Shown: one piece after another, positions 34,538-42,816 of the stretch
How positions within the stretch are numbered: position 1 is the stretch's first letter
Layout: each line of letters begins with the position of its first letter
Source: Zestomonas carbonaria
GTDB taxonomy: Bacteria > Pseudomonadota > Gammaproteobacteria > Pseudomonadales > Pseudomonadaceae
NCBI RefSeq assembly: GCF_904061905.1
Contig: NZ_CAJFCI010000058.1
Location: 1-48,555 of the forward strand
Reading direction: 5' to 3'
DNA: 48,555 nt
The notes under the pieces: generated by a model
What the model saw: only the letters and a program-made list of their open reading frames with translations
The model's database searches: none
What the model was told of the DNA's origin: nothing
Made by a program: the position numbers and the translations under genes

Positions 34538-35578
34538 ATGAAACAGTCATTCAATTTCACTGCCGAACTGGTCCCCCTGGCCTATGTCGAGGCCTTGCTG
34601 GCCCTGGCCGGGGAATGGGGCATCGAGCGTGGCGAGCTGCTCGCCGCCGCCCGCCTGCGCCCCGAGGCGCTGGGCAATCCCAACGGGCGCCTGTCGTTCA
34701 TCGATTTCAACCTGCTGGTCAGCGCGGTGATGCTGCGCTGCGACGAGCCGGCCCTGGGCCTGGTGCTCGGCCAGCGGCTCAACGTCTCCACCCATGGCAT
34801 CCTCGGCTATGCGGTGCTGTCCAGCGCCAACCTCGGCAAGGCCATCCAGTTCGCCCTGCGCTACTACCGGGTGCTCGGCCTGGCCTTCGAGCTGGAGATG
34901 GTCGAGGACGGAGACCGGGTCGAATTGCGCGCCAGCGAGTCGCTTCCGCTCGGCTCCCTGGAGCGTTTCGCCGCGGAGGGGTTGATGACCAGCCTGTTCA
35001 CCATCGCGCGTTTCCTGGTCGGCGAGGAACTGCGCGACGTGCAGGTCGGTTTCGCCTACCCGCCGCCGTCCTACGCCGCGCGCTACCAGGAAGTGTTCGG
35101 CGTGCCGGTGGCCTTCGACCAGCCCTGTTACCGCCTGAGCCTGCCGCGCGCCTACCTGGACCGGCCGATGGCCCTGGCCAATCCGGCCACGGTGCAGATG
35201 TGCGAGCAGCAATGCGAGGCGCTGCTGGCCAGCCTCGACGTGCAGGACGGCCTGCTCACGCGGGTGCGCCGCCTGCTGCTGGCCCGCCCCGGCGATTTCC
35301 CCGACCTCGACAGCGCCGCCCGTGCCCTGCACACCAGTGGCCGCAGCCTGCGCCGCCACCTGGCGCAACTGGGCACCAGCTACCAGGAAGTGCTCGACGA
35401 CGTGCGCAAGCGCCTGGCCCAGGAATACCTCGCCAGCACCCACTTGCCGCTGTTCGAGATCGCCAGCCTGCTCGGCTTCAGCGATCCCTCCAACTTCCGG
35501 CGGGCGTTCAAGAAATGGACGGGCAAGTTGCCGAGCGACTATCGCCAGGACCCTGGGGGCTTGATAGGAACGTTCTGA
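34538..35578 (+). CDS. AraC-family regulator (OruR-neighbourhood type)
   Basis: The 346-residue protein has the N-terminal ligand domain of the arabinose-binding-like type (about 25-205; STHGILGYAVLSSANLGKAI is typical) and a C-terminal AraC domain (about 240-340; LHTSGRSLRRHLAQLGTSYQ, then LLGFSDPSNFRRAFKKWTG). In P. aeruginosa the gene in this place is called oruR, for ornithine use, but the neighbours here do not suggest ornithine. It is divergent from paralogue 2, and the paired operators suggest that it controls both PF10118 genes. Only GCAGGG precedes the ATG. Effector unknown; such proteins often sense fatty acids or steroids. Confidence 0.9.
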   Translation: MKQSFNFTAELVPLAYVEALLALAGEWGIERGELLAAARLRPEALGNPNGRLSFIDFNLLVSAVMLRCDEPALGLVLGQRLNVSTHGILGYAVLSSANLGKAIQFALRYYRVLGLAFELEMVEDGDRVELRASESLPLGSLERFAAEGLMTSLFTIARFLVGEELRDVQVGFAYPPPSYAARYQEVFGVPVAFDQPCYRLSLPRAYLDRPMALANPATVQMCEQQCEALLASLDVQDGLLTRVRRLLLARPGDFPDLDSAARALHTSGRSLRRHLAQLGTSYQEVLDDVRKRLAQEYLASTHLPLFEIASLLGFSDPSNFRRAFKKWTGKLPSDYRQDPGGLIGTF

Positions 35579-35652
35579 AAAGAATCTGCGGACTGGGAAC
35601 GGGACGTTAGTCTGGGAGACCGCTCGAGGCCGAAGTACTTCGATGCGGCTTC

Positions 35653-35688
35653 GAGGCGAGTGACGCGAGCCAGCGGCCTCGCCTCTTT
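35653..35688 (+). terminator. Possible terminator after the AraC gene
   Basis: GAGGCGAG (35653-35660) pairs with CTCGCCTC (35678-35685) over a 17-base loop, followed by TTTCT. The loop is long, so this is tentative. Confidence 0.4.
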
Positions 35689-35720
35689 CTGCCAGGCTTG
35701 ACTGACTCGAGGAGACCAAG

Positions 35721-36500
35721 ATGTCCGCGGAGGGAATCTGGAAGAACGAATACGGCTCGATCATGATGCTGTCGGGCAAAGGGCACGTGCTCAGTGGGAT
35801 CTACCAGTCATCGACCAGCATGGTGGGCACCTATGAAGTCCGCGGGGTGCGGGTCGGCAGAAGGGCGACCGAGTCGTACGGCCAGCCGCTGGCCCTGGCG
35901 ATCTCCTGGCATTCCATGGACGACGCCAACGCCAATCCGAGCTGGCATTGGTGCTCCGGCCTGAGCGGGCAGCTCAGCGTCCGGGATGGCGTGGAGGTGC
36001 TGGTCCTGTCTCATTCGCTGGTTGCGCCCAACCGCTTTCCCGGCCTGGTGGAAGATGGCACCTACATCGACAGGATGACCTACCGGCGGCTGGGCGGGGC
36101 AGAGCGGATACCGCTGCCGGTCAGGGTCGCCGGAGCGCCGGACAATCCGCTGGCGGGCGTCTGGGAAGCGCCGGATGGCACCAGCCTGGCGCTGGAAGTG
36201 GGCGCCTCCCTCGATAATCGCCTCGGCTACGTGTCGGGCACCCTTCATGCCGCCAGCGAGCTGGAGGTTTCAGGCTTCACCGACCTGCACGCGGTCGGCA
36301 ACGGCCTTTCCCGGCAAGCCGTCACGCTCACGGCGGTGGCGACTTCCGAGCGGCGGGCCATCTCCCTGTCGGGAACCCTGGACCTGGAAAAGGGCACCCT
36401 GGCCCTGCTCGACCTGTCCAGCGAGCCGACGCCGCCGCACCAGCATTTCGGCCAGACGCGGATTTCCTCGTCGGTATACAGAAGGCGGCTCGCCAGTTGA
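35721..36500 (+). CDS. Avidin-like protein with two related halves
   Basis: The first half (about 5-124) fits the avidin/streptavidin pattern: GIWKNEYGS (5-13) for GTWYNQLGS, LSGIYQS (24-30) for LTGTYES, AISW (60-63) for the Trp79 region and YIDRMTYRRL (115-124) for the final strand. Asn9, Ser13, Tyr28, Ser30, Trp63 and Asp117 would match biotin contacts; no Trp is seen where streptavidin has Trp108. The second half (about 143-256) repeats the outline: LAGVWEAPDGTSLALEV, YVSGTLHAAS and SSSVYRRRL. No signal peptide is present, unlike most bacterial avidins, so it would be cytoplasmic. GAGGAG precedes the ATG. Biotin binding is inferred only. Confidence 0.72.
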   Translation: MSAEGIWKNEYGSIMMLSGKGHVLSGIYQSSTSMVGTYEVRGVRVGRRATESYGQPLALAISWHSMDDANANPSWHWCSGLSGQLSVRDGVEVLVLSHSLVAPNRFPGLVEDGTYIDRMTYRRLGGAERIPLPVRVAGAPDNPLAGVWEAPDGTSLALEVGASLDNRLGYVSGTLHAASELEVSGFTDLHAVGNGLSRQAVTLTAVATSERRAISLSGTLDLEKGTLALLDLSSEPTPPHQHFGQTRISSSVYRRRLAS

Positions 36501-36594
36501 GAGCGCCCGCCGCGTATTGAAAACGATATCCTGTTGGGGCCACCCTTAGCGTCGATCCGAACGTGCCGCCGGCACCACTCCAGCAGGAATACCC

Positions 36595-37239
36595 ATGACC
36601 GCCGCAGAATCCGCCCTGATCCGCGAAACCTTCCCCGTCGGCCCCTTGCAGTGCAACTGCACCATCATCGGCGACCCGGTGAGCAGGAAGGCCATCGTGG
36701 TCGACCCAGGCGGCAATCCGGAGCTGATCATGGCGCGCCTGGAGGCGCACGGGTTGAAGGTGGTGAGCATCATCCACACCCACGCGCACCTCGATCATTT
36801 CCTCGCCTCCGGGCAGATGAAGGAGAAGACCGGCGCCACCCTGCACCTGCACCAGGGCGACCAGTTCCTCTGGGACAACCTGGAGATGCAGTGCCGCATG
36901 TTCGGCGTGCCCTACACGCCGGTGCCGTCGCCGGACCAGTGGCTCAAGGACGACGAGGAGCTGGCCTGCGGCTGCGGCGTGGCGCTGCATACACCGGGGC
37001 ACACGCCGGGCTCGATGAGCTTCTGGTTCCCCGGGGCCAAGCTGCTGATCGCCGGCGACACCCTGTTCCGTCGCGGCATCGGCCGGACCGACCTGTGGGG
37101 CGGCGACTACGGCGCCATCGAGCGCTCCATCAAGCAGCGCCTGTACAGCCTCGACGAAGACGCCACGGTGATTACCGGCCATGGCCCGGACACCCGGCTG
37201 GGCGACGAGATGCGCGAGAATCCCTTCGTCCGGGCCTGA
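36595..37239 (+). CDS. Metallo-beta-lactamase-fold hydrolase (glyoxalase II-like)
   Basis: The 214-residue protein has the zinc motif HTHAHLDH (61-68), His136 in HTPGHTPGS, Asp155 in AGDTLF and His196 in ITGHGPDT, the full metal ligand set. Length and motifs fit the small glyoxalase II-like group that hydrolyses thioesters such as S-lactoylglutathione. Other thioester or sulfur substrates are possible. GCAGGA precedes the ATG. The tandem OmpA genes follow after 56 bases; operon membership is uncertain. Confidence 0.92.
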   Translation: MTAAESALIRETFPVGPLQCNCTIIGDPVSRKAIVVDPGGNPELIMARLEAHGLKVVSIIHTHAHLDHFLASGQMKEKTGATLHLHQGDQFLWDNLEMQCRMFGVPYTPVPSPDQWLKDDEELACGCGVALHTPGHTPGSMSFWFPGAKLLIAGDTLFRRGIGRTDLWGGDYGAIERSIKQRLYSLDEDATVITGHGPDTRLGDEMRENPFVRA

Positions 37240-37295
37240 TCGCGGGATCAAGGCCGGCTAGACTGAAAGACCCGGCTTTTCTCGGAGTGATCGCC

Positions 37296-37964
37296 ATGCT
37301 TCGTTCGCCGCTATTGACCCTGGGCTGCTGCGCCCTCCTGTTGAGTGGTTGCGCTTCGCAGAACCCCTACGACAACCAGCCGCCGAGCAGCAACAAGACC
37401 GCCACCTACGGCGGCCTGGGCGCACTCGCCGGAGCGGCGGCCGGCGCCCTGATCAACCACGACGACCGAGGCAAGGGTGCGCTGATCGGCGCCGCCGTGG
37501 GCGGTGCGGCGGGTGCCGGCTACGGCTACTACGCGGACAAGCAGGAGGCCGAACTGCGCCGCAGCATGCAGGGCACTGGCGTGGAGGTGCAGCGGGAGGG
37601 CGACACCATCCAGTTGATCATGCCGGGCAACATCACCTTCGCCACCGACTCGGCTGAGATCGCCAGCAGTTTCTACAATCCGCTGAACAACCTGGCGAGC
37701 TCGTTCAGGCAGTACAACCAGAACAGCATCGAAATCGTCGGCCACACCGACAGCACTGGCAGCCATGCCTACAACATGAGCCTGTCACAGCGCCGCGCGC
37801 AGAGCGTGGCCAGCTACCTGACCGCCCAGGGCGTCGAGCCGGCGCGGGTCAGCACCCGTGGCATGGGGCCTGACCAGCCGGTCGCCAGCAATGCCACGCC
37901 CGATGGCCGGGCGCAGAATCGCCGCGTCGAAGTCACCCTGCGGCCGCTGCCCGGGGTGCAGTGA
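37296..37964 (+). CDS. OmpA-family lipoprotein with glycine zipper, copy 1
   Basis: The 222-residue protein has a lipoprotein signal with lipobox LLSGC (Cys19), a glycine-zipper segment (about 40-85, GGLGALAGAAAGALI and GALIGAAVGGAAGAGYGYY) and a C-terminal OmpA peptidoglycan-binding domain (about 108-218; IVGHTDSTGS and LSQRRAQSVASYL). It would link the outer membrane to peptidoglycan, possibly under envelope stress. GGAGTGA precedes the ATG at 37296. It is a clear tandem paralogue of the next gene. Confidence 0.93.
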   Translation: MLRSPLLTLGCCALLLSGCASQNPYDNQPPSSNKTATYGGLGALAGAAAGALINHDDRGKGALIGAAVGGAAGAGYGYYADKQEAELRRSMQGTGVEVQREGDTIQLIMPGNITFATDSAEIASSFYNPLNNLASSFRQYNQNSIEIVGHTDSTGSHAYNMSLSQRRAQSVASYLTAQGVEPARVSTRGMGPDQPVASNATPDGRAQNRRVEVTLRPLPGVQ

Positions 37965-38162
37965 TCCGGCCGTAACCGCAGGTCCCAGGTCCCTTCCTTC
38001 CCTGGCCGGGCAGCCTTTTGCAGGGCGGCCCGGCCACTCCGGTATTTTGTCGCAGCTCGTTCATGCTCGGGCTGGTACCCTTGCGCGGAACTTCGCCGAG
38101 GCGCGGAGTTCGAAGTGCCGGGCCGAGTCCCCGACAACAGAACACAGCGAAAGGAAGTACCT

Positions 38163-38822
38163 ATGAAGAAGTGGCGTAACCTGACCGCCCTGGCTGCCGG
38201 CGTCGCACTGCTGGCGGGCTGCACCACCAACCCCTATACCGGCGAACAACAGGCCGGCAAGGCTGGCATCTACGGCGGTATCGGTGCGGTGACCGGAGCA
38301 GCCATCGGCGCTGCGACCTCGAGCAAGAAGGACCGCGCCAAGGGGGCGTTGATCGGCGCAGCGGTGGGCGGCGCGGCCGGTGGCGGCTACGGCTATTACG
38401 TCGACACCCAGGAAGCCAAGCTGCGCCAGACCCTGCAGGGCACTGGCGTGCAGGTGCAGCGCAACGGCAATGACCTGACCCTGATCATGCCGGGCAACAT
38501 CACCTTCGCCAGCAACTCGGCGGACATCTCCAGCAGCTTCTACCCGACTCTCAACTCGCTGGTGCTGGTGTTCAAGGAGTTCGACAAGAACGGCGTCGAC
38601 ATCGTCGGCCACACCGACAGCACCGGTTCGCTGCAACTGAACCAGAGCCTGTCGCAGCGTCGTGCGCAGAGCGTGGCGTCCTACCTGGCCGCCAATGGCG
38701 TGGCCCCGGCGCGGATTTCCTCCTACGGCGCCGGCCCCAACCAGCCGATCGCCAGCAACGCCAACGAGGCGGGGCGCGCACAGAACCGCCGCGTGGAGAT
38801 CAACCTGCGTCCGTTGCAGTAA
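38163..38822 (+). CDS. OmpA-family lipoprotein with glycine zipper, copy 2
   Basis: The 219-residue protein has lipobox LLAGC (Cys20), a glycine zipper (GIYGGIGAVTGAAIGAA and GALIGAAVGGAAGGGYGYY) and an OmpA domain with IVGHTDSTGS and LSQRRAQSVASYL, nearly as in copy 1. AAGGAAG precedes the ATG at 38163; an upstream extension to 38115 has no ribosome-binding site. A 198-base gap separates the two copies, enough for a separate promoter. A strong terminator follows. Confidence 0.94.
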   Translation: MKKWRNLTALAAGVALLAGCTTNPYTGEQQAGKAGIYGGIGAVTGAAIGAATSSKKDRAKGALIGAAVGGAAGGGYGYYVDTQEAKLRQTLQGTGVQVQRNGNDLTLIMPGNITFASNSADISSSFYPTLNSLVLVFKEFDKNGVDIVGHTDSTGSLQLNQSLSQRRAQSVASYLAANGVAPARISSYGAGPNQPIASNANEAGRAQNRRVEINLRPLQ

Positions 38823-38842
38823 AAGGTTCTCCTTCCGTGAGA

Positions 38843-38869
38843 AAGCCCGCCGATCTGGCGGGCTTTTTT
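38843..38869 (+). terminator. Rho-independent terminator after the second OmpA gene
   Basis: AAGCCCGCC (38843-38851), loop GATCT, GGCGGGCTT (38857-38865), then a T run to 38869, interrupted by G and resumed. Confidence 0.95.
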
Positions 38870-38915
38870 GTTTTTGGGGGAGGGGCATGCAGATGCTGAT
38901 GGTGCGGACAAGCAG

Positions 38916-39305
38916 GGGGCAGGGTGAGGGGCGGTGGAGTCTGTGCTGGCGGAGAGGTTGTGCTGGGTCGAGAGTCCGCTCCCTCACCCCAGCCCTCTCC
39001 CGAGGGGAGAATGGGCAGAAAGTGTGTGCCGTTATGGCCGTGCGATGCCGGAGGCGGCGGGTTTTCCGTTTCCAGGGTGGGGCGGTAATCACTAGAGATA
39101 CGCCGGCAGCTCGGACAGACCCCTCTCCCACTGGGAGAGGGCAGAGGGGCGGTGGTGGGGATGGGCGAATGTGTTTCGTGACTCCGCTCCCTCTCCCCCA
39201 GCCCCTCTCCCGTAAACGGGAGAGGGGAGCAGTACAGCGCGGAACCGGACCGTTAGCACGGCCAGTTCCCTCTCCCATTCATGGGAGAGGGCTAGGGAGA
39301 GGGGC
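38916..39305. repeat. Cluster of composite palindromic repeats
   Basis: At least four CCCTCTCCC/GGGAGAGGG hairpins occur here in varied spacing, including CTCCCGTAAACGGGAG and CTCTCCCATTCATGGGAGAG. Fragments GGGTGAGGGGC and CTCACCCCAGCCC match the elements elsewhere in the window. With the element at 39336-39379 it fills the 560-base gap 38823-39382. No gene is seen. Confidence 0.85.
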
Positions 39306-39335
39306 GAAGCGTCGGGTCTCACCGAACCTTATCTG

Positions 39336-39379
39336 GTAGCCCGGATGCAATCCGGGATGACGCCGATTCCCGGATTACA
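39336..39379. repeat. TAGCCCGGATGCAATCCGGG repeat, second copy
   Basis: GTAGCCCGGATGCAATCCGG is followed by TTCCCGGATTACA, giving two hairpin units just before the acyltransferase stop. Confidence 0.8.
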
Positions 39380-39382
39380 GGT

Positions 39383-40294
39383 TCAACCCTGCGCCGGCGG
39401 GAATTCCCGGTGCAGCCGCTCCAGCTCCTGGTCCTTGGCTTCCCACAACTGGTTGACCCATTGCTGGAATTCCAGGCGATAGGCCTCGTCGTTGTTGTAG
39501 TCGCGGCCGAGGAACTGGGTCGGGATATCCAGGCGGTGGTAGCGCACCACCACCTGGCGCACCTTGCCGCAGAGGAAGTCCCAGAAGCTCGGGTTGCCGT
39601 CCGGATAGTGGATGGTGATGTTGACCAGCGACTTGAGCTGGTTGCCCATGGCGTCGAGGACGAAGGCGATGCCGCCGGCCTTGGGCTTGAGCAGGTAGCG
39701 GAACGGCGAGCCCTGCTCGTCGTGCTTGGCCGGGGTGAAGCGGGTGCCTTCCAGGAAGTTGAAGATCGCCACCGGCACGTCGCGGAACTTCTCGCAGGCG
39801 CGGCGGGTGGTGCGGGTGTCTTCGCCGCGTTTTTCCGGGTGGCGCTCCAGGTAGGCCTTGGAGTAGCGCTTCATGAACGGGAAGTCCAGCGCCCACCAGC
39901 ACAGGCCGATCACCGGGACCCAGATCAGCTCCTGCTTGAGGAAGAATTTGAAGAACGGCATGCGCCGGTTCAGCGTGTGCTGCAGCACCAGGATGTCCAC
40001 CCAGCTCTGGTGGTTGCTGGTGACCAGGTACCAGCCGTCGTACTTGAGCTGTTCGCGGCCATTGAGGTTCCAGTCGGTCTTCTGCACCAGCCACATCCAG
40101 CCGCTGTTGCAGGCGATCCAGGCTTCGGCGATCCAGTTCGAGAGCAGGTTGCAGGCCTTGCGCATCGACTTGACCGGCACGCACAGCTTGACCAGCGCGA
40201 CGAGGAACAGGAACCAGCACCAGAACAGGGTGTTGGCGAACAGCAGGAGCATGGCCAGGATGCCGCGCAGAGGGGCAGGCAGGAAACTCAGCAT
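39383..40294 (-). CDS. Membrane 1-acylglycerol-3-phosphate-type acyltransferase (YihG-like)
   Basis: The 303-residue protein has an N-terminal membrane segment (about 10-38, LAMLLLFANTLFWCWFLFLV), the acyltransferase motif NHQSWVD (His95, Asp100) and FLEGTR (180-185). It should place an acyl chain on lysophosphatidic acid or a similar acceptor at the inner membrane. The ATG at 40294 begins the hydrophobic segment; a longer frame to 40393 adds 33 polar residues. Acceptor specificity is not visible. Confidence 0.9.
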   Translation of the reverse strand: MLSFLPAPLRGILAMLLLFANTLFWCWFLFLVALVKLCVPVKSMRKACNLLSNWIAEAWIACNSGWMWLVQKTDWNLNGREQLKYDGWYLVTSNHQSWVDILVLQHTLNRRMPFFKFFLKQELIWVPVIGLCWWALDFPFMKRYSKAYLERHPEKRGEDTRTTRRACEKFRDVPVAIFNFLEGTRFTPAKHDEQGSPFRYLLKPKAGGIAFVLDAMGNQLKSLVNITIHYPDGNPSFWDFLCGKVRQVVVRYHRLDIPTQFLGRDYNNDEAYRLEFQQWVNQLWEAKDQELERLHREFPPAQG

Positions 40295-40472
40295 GAGGGA
40301 CTCAGGCCTCTGAATGGGTCGGTGTCGCGGCCTGGATTCCTGGCCAGTGAATTTTTTCGCGGCAATAGTTAACGCTTGTGCACTGAACTGCAAGCGTGCT
40401 GTCGGACTGGCCGGTCATGCCGTAGGGGGGACCATGGAGCCGGGGGCCGTTGCTCCTGCTTTGTTCATTGGG

Positions 40473-40546
40473 TCCCCGCGTTCGCGGGGATGACGGGGAC
40501 GAACCAGGCACACCTCCAACCCTGTCACTCCCGCGCACGCGGGAGT
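40473..40546. repeat. Two short hairpins after pta
   Basis: TCCCCGCG-TT-CGCGGGGA (40473-40490) and ACTCCCGCG-CA-CGCGGGAGT (40527-40546) lie 27-100 bases after the pta stop on its strand. They are a dispersed repeat type. They may limit read-through into the acyltransferase gene. The rest of 40295-40572 shows nothing else. Confidence 0.7.
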
Positions 40547-40572
40547 CCAGAAGACGCCGGCCACACGGCCGG

Positions 40573-42663
40573 TCAGTCCTTCGTCGCCGCCTGGATTGCG
40601 GTGAGGGCGATGGTGTAGACGATGTCGTCCACCAGCGCGCCGCGCGACAGGTCGTTCACCGGCTTGCGCAGGCCTTGCAGCATGGGGCCGACGCTGACGC
40701 AGTTGGCGCTGCGCTGCACCGCCTTGTAGGTGGTGTTGCCGGTGTTCAGGTCGGGGAACACGAAGACCGTGGCGCGGCCGGCCACCGGGCTGTCCGGCGC
40801 CTTCTGGCGGCCGACGCTGGCGATCGCCGCGGCGTCGTATTGCAGCGGGCCGTCGAGCGGCAGGTCCGGGCGCGCGGTGCGGGCCAGGCGGGTGGCTTCG
40901 CGGACTTTCTCGACGTCCGCGCCGCTGCCGGAGTCGCCGGTGGAGTAGCTGAGCATCGCCACGCGCGGCTCGATGCCGAAGGCCTGCGCCGATTCGGCGC
41001 TCTGCAAGGCGATCTCGGCCAGTTCCTCGGCATTCGGGTCGGGGTTCACCGCGCAGTCGCCGTAGACCACCACCTGGTCCGGCAGGAGCATGAAGAACAC
41101 CGAGGACACCAGCTTGTAGCCGGGCGCGGTCTTGATCAGTTGCAGCGCCGGGCGGATGGTGTTGGCGGTGGTGTGGATGGCGCCGGAAACCAGGCCGTCC
41201 ACCTCGTCCAGGGCCAGCATCATGGTGCCGAGCATCACCGTGTCTTCCAGTTGCGCGACGGCCATCGGCGCGTTGAGGCCCTTGCTCTTGCGCAGCTCGA
41301 CCATCGGCGCCACGTAGCGCTCGCGGATCAGGTCGGGATCGAGGATTTCCAGCCCGGCCGGCAGGTCGATGCCGTGGGCCTTGGCCACCGCCTGCACGTC
41401 CTCGGGCTTGGCCAGCAGCACGCAGCGGGCGATACCGCGCGCCTGACAGATCGCCGCCGCCTGCACGGTGCGCGGTTCGCTGCCTTCCGGCAGGACGATG
41501 CGCTTGTTCGCCGCCTGGGCGCGCCTGACCAACTGGTAGCGGAACGCCGGCGGCGACAGGCGCACTTCGCGCGGCTCGCCGCAACGGGCGCGCAGCCATT
41601 CGTAGTCGAGGTGCCCGGCGACGAAGTCGGCGACCCGTTCGGCGCGCTCGCGGTCGTCCACCGGGATTTCCTTGTTCAGGCGGTTGAGGTTGGTCGCCGT
41701 GTCGTAAGAGCCGGTGCTCACCGTCAGCACCGGCAGGCCCCCCTGCAAGGCACCACGGCACAGCTCCATGATCCGCGTGTCCGGCGGGAAGTCGCTGCAC
41801 AGCAGCAGGCCGGCCAGCGGTACGCCGTTCATCGCCGCCAGGCTGGCGGCGAGGATGATGTCGTCGCGGTCGCCGGGGGTGACCACCAGCACGCCGGGCT
41901 TGAGCAACTGCACGGTGTTGGCCACCGCGCGGGCGCAGAGCACGATCTGCAGCATGCGCCGCTGCTCGTAGTCGCCGGCGTTGAGCACCCGTGCGCCGAG
42001 CAGGTCGGCCACGTCCTTGGTGCGCGGCGCGTTCAGCTCGGCCTGCCAGGGCATGCAGCCGAGTAGCCGGAAGGCGTCGGTACGCAGCAGCGGCGACAGT
42101 TCGCGCAGGCGCTCGGCGAAGGCTTCGACGCCGCTGGCGTCGCGTACCTTGTTGATGATCACGCCGAGCACCTTCGGGTCCTGCGGGCCGCCGAACAACT
42201 GGGCCTGGATCTCGATGCGGTCGGCCAGTTCGTTGAGCGGCTCGTCTTCCGGCGCGGACACCAGGATCACCTCGGCGTCCAGGCTCTTGGCCAGGTGGAA
42301 GTTGACCCGCGCCGCGTAGCTGGCGTGGCGGGTCGGCACCATGCCTTCGACGATCACCACGTCCTTGTCCTGCGCGGCCTGCTGGTAGAGGTTGATGATC
42401 TGTTCGAGCAGTTCGTCGAGCTGGCCGTCGCCGAGCATCCGCTCCACTTCGGACAGGGCCAGCGGCCTCGGCGATTCCAGCCCGTGGGTACGGGCGATCA
42501 GTTCGCTGGAGCGCTCCGGGCCGAGGTCGCCGGCATGCGGCTGGGCGATCGGCTTGAAGAAGCCGACCTTGAGGCCGGCGCGCTCCAGGGCACCGACCAG
42601 GCCGAGGCTGATGGAGGTGAGGCCGACGCCGAAACCGGTGGGGGCGAGGAAGAAGGTTTGCAT
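40573..42663 (-). CDS. pta: Phosphate acetyltransferase, long form
   Basis: The 696-residue three-domain Pta has an N-terminal P-loop/BioD-like domain (1-210), a DRTGG domain (about 215-340) and the catalytic PTA_PTB domain (about 375-696; VLPEGSEPRTVQAAAICQ and the DCAVNPDPNAEELAEIA segment). It converts acetyl-CoA and phosphate to acetyl phosphate and CoA. GGAG precedes the ATG at 42663. It follows ackA on the same strand, but a REP hairpin lies in the 153-base gap. It is distinct from the short transacylase at 4.2-5.1 kb. Confidence 0.96.
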   Translation of the reverse strand: MQTFFLAPTGFGVGLTSISLGLVGALERAGLKVGFFKPIAQPHAGDLGPERSSELIARTHGLESPRPLALSEVERMLGDGQLDELLEQIINLYQQAAQDKDVVIVEGMVPTRHASYAARVNFHLAKSLDAEVILVSAPEDEPLNELADRIEIQAQLFGGPQDPKVLGVIINKVRDASGVEAFAERLRELSPLLRTDAFRLLGCMPWQAELNAPRTKDVADLLGARVLNAGDYEQRRMLQIVLCARAVANTVQLLKPGVLVVTPGDRDDIILAASLAAMNGVPLAGLLLCSDFPPDTRIMELCRGALQGGLPVLTVSTGSYDTATNLNRLNKEIPVDDRERAERVADFVAGHLDYEWLRARCGEPREVRLSPPAFRYQLVRRAQAANKRIVLPEGSEPRTVQAAAICQARGIARCVLLAKPEDVQAVAKAHGIDLPAGLEILDPDLIRERYVAPMVELRKSKGLNAPMAVAQLEDTVMLGTMMLALDEVDGLVSGAIHTTANTIRPALQLIKTAPGYKLVSSVFFMLLPDQVVVYGDCAVNPDPNAEELAEIALQSAESAQAFGIEPRVAMLSYSTGDSGSGADVEKVREATRLARTARPDLPLDGPLQYDAAAIASVGRQKAPDSPVAGRATVFVFPDLNTGNTTYKAVQRSANCVSVGPMLQGLRKPVNDLSRGALVDDIVYTIALTAIQAATKD

Positions 42664-42728
42664 GCAATCTCCATTCGGTGGGAGCGGGTCCCGGTGACTC
42701 AAAAACGCTACAAGGGTTCGGTGATCGC

Positions 42729-42805
42729 CGTAGGGTGGACCGGGCGGCGCTCCGCTTCAGCCCGCCTGTTTCAGACGCGATTGGTGGGCTGAAGCCCACC
42801 CTACG
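42729..42805. repeat. CGTAGGGTGG inverted repeat between ackA and pta
   Basis: CGTAGGGTGG (42729-42738) and CCACCCTACG (42796-42805) are its ends, with an inner hairpin GCTTCAGCCCG/GGGCTGAAGC. It has the same ends as the element at 15020-15091. As an RNA hairpin it could make pta expression lower than that of ackA. Confidence 0.9.
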
Positions 42806-42816
42806 GGGGCGGAGGT

